Origin: Candidatus Nanohalarchaeota archaeon
Lineage (GTDB): Archaea; Nanohalarchaeota; Nanosalinia; Nanosalinales; Nanosalinaceae
Direction: 5' to 3'
Assembly: GCA_022729355.1 (NCBI GenBank)
Contig: JALDAN010000002.1
Span: forward strand, 1-47,645
DNA: 47,645 nt
Shown: piece after piece, positions 46,355 through 47,645 of the stretch
Position numbering within the stretch: position 1 is the stretch's first letter
Layout of the letters: each line of letters opens with the position of its first letter
Made by a program: the position numbers and the translations under genes
The notes under the pieces: generated by a model
The model's input: the letters and a program-made list of their open reading frames with translations, nothing else
Databases searched by the model: none
What the model was told of the DNA's origin: nothing

Positions 46355-47645
46355 CTATTCTCTTATTTCTATTTCGAAGTCACTGGTTTCTGTGTTGATC
46401 GTGTCTACGACTTCTCCATCTTCAACTACTGTTATCTCAACTCCTTCTTCTGTGGCTTCCGGATCATCTACTTCCACGGTTTCATCCAGTTCCTCTCCTT
46501 CAAGGAATTCGATGAGTTCTTCATCGTCCTGTGCTGTGAATACGTTGCTTGTGTCGGCGTCAACGAAGCTTGTGAATGCTACTCCTGCGCTGTCAAGAGG
46601 CACTACTCTCACCTGCCAGTACATTTTGTCGTCGACGATGACTGGTAGAGGCTCTATAGGTGCGAATCCTGAGTTACTGTCCTGATCAGCCCAGTCAACT
46701 CTGCTGTTAGCCTGTCTAACGAAGTTGACTGCTCTGTTGGCTCCTATGAGGCCTTGATCTCTGTCTAGTCTGTAGAGTTCGTATTCGCCTGTTACTCCGT
46801 CGACTGTCCATATCTCGAAGAGGCCTGATGCATCTCCGAACGGTTCTGTCGCGATGAATAGTTCAGGGTTGTCCTCTGTCAGTATCATGAACGGCTGGTC
46901 GTTGTCGAAGCCTGGTATAGGTGCTACCTCCAGCTGGTTTTCGTGGAAGAACCATTTGTTGATTATTCCTTCTCTGTACTCCATTGCGGAGATGTAGTTT
47001 CTGGCCAGGTCGAAAGGATAGTTTCTCTGGTTCTGAAGTATTTCGTGTTCATCAACGTTCTCTGATTCAACGTATTCGATATTTCCGTCGCTATCCGTCA
47101 GTGCAGTTCCGCCCCATTGAGGGACTGTATGTACTATAGGGAAAGTGAAGCGGAAGTCGTACTCCACGTACGGAGTGGCGATGTAGTTACTTCCGTCGTG
47201 CTCCAGTGCGAAGTGGTCCTCGTAGTTCACGAAGTAACGCTCCTTTCTCTGCACCCAGTTAATGTTATCTCTTACCTGCATACCGATTCCGACATCCATC
47301 TCCTCGCTGTTGTAACTGATATTTGAACTGCTTGTAGTCATATCCGCATAAGCCGCACCACGCTGATCGATAAGGAAAATATTCGCCAATCCATCAGGAC
47401 TCAACGGATAACTCCACTGAGGAGTACCATCCTCTGCAATAGCTATATCACTGGAAGAAAGTCTGTGACGCGGCTCCTGAAGACTGTTCTCAGCGAACTC
47501 ATCAGCAACATTCCTCGGCAGTATACGGGGATTCTCCTGATCCATGCTTGGAAGAGTATCGATTTCAGTCAGCTCTTCCTGAACATCCTCCGCCATCGCA
47601 ACATTAGTATACGCATTCTCCAAGACACCGCCTACAAGAACAAAA
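46355..47645 (-). CDS. C-terminal part of a larger uncharacterised protein, open at the window edge
   Basis: Reading frame continues (..FVLVGGVLENAYTNVAM..) to 47645 with no stop; acidic C-terminal tail. Confidence 0.7.
   Translation of the reverse strand, partial: FVLVGGVLENAYTNVAMAEDVQEELTEIDTLPSMDQENPRILPRNVADEFAENSLQEPRHRLSSSDIAIAEDGTPQWSYPLSPDGLANIFLIDQRGAAYADMTTSSSNISYNSEEMDVGIGMQVRDNINWVQRKERYFVNYEDHFALEHDGSNYIATPYVEYDFRFTFPIVHTVPQWGGTALTDSDGNIEYVESENVDEHEILQNQRNYPFDLARNYISAMEYREGIINKWFFHENQLEVAPIPGFDNDQPFMILTEDNPELFIATEPFGDASGLFEIWTVDGVTGEYELYRLDRDQGLIGANRAVNFVRQANSRVDWADQDSNSGFAPIEPLPVIVDDKMYWQVRVVPLDSAGVAFTSFVDADTSNVFTAQDDEELIEFLEGEELDETVEVDDPEATEEGVEITVVEDGEVVDTINTETSDFEIEIRE

Overview
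Gene-dense archaeal chromosomal window. It most resembles a small-genome halophile of the Nanohaloarchaeota/DPANN type; that is an inference from acidic proteins, haloarchaea-like gene families, TATA-box/leaderless promoters and moderate GC. It carries two tRNAs (Thr-GGT, Glu-CTC) and about 48 protein genes. These include an AI-2E transporter, a five-gene dNTP-supply operon (tmk, TFS-like zinc ribbon, class II RNR, P-loop kinase, HD hydrolase), a GCS2 ligase plus wHTH-Nudix regulator, pepF, an aldo/keto reductase, two receiver-histidine kinases, sod, a MacB-like ABC system, an SbcD/YhaN-like pair beside a VRR-NUC-AbrB protein, a MoxR/DUF58/DUF4129 cluster and a complete Mrp (Mnh) Na+/H+ antiporter operon. 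Main discoveries: (1) the palindrome AGGCCT occurs about 220 times by my manual count, against roughly 10 expected, a HIP1-like highly iterated palindrome; (2) a 16-nt operator (AGTCAATTCCACTTGA) is shared by the dNTP operon and the GCS2-regulator operon, next to a wHTH-degenerate Nudix regulator; (3) mnhF, mnhC and mnhD appear to use non-AUG near-cognate starts after a strong GAGGTGA Shine-Dalgarno; (4) the RNR has Ala where the catalytic Asn of NxCxE is expected; (5) a receiver-kinase has its phosphoacceptor Asp replaced by Glu and lies in the largest AGGCCT-free gap; (6) a VRR-NUC nuclease is fused to an AbrB-like domain. No CRISPR arrays, transposases or rRNAs were seen.
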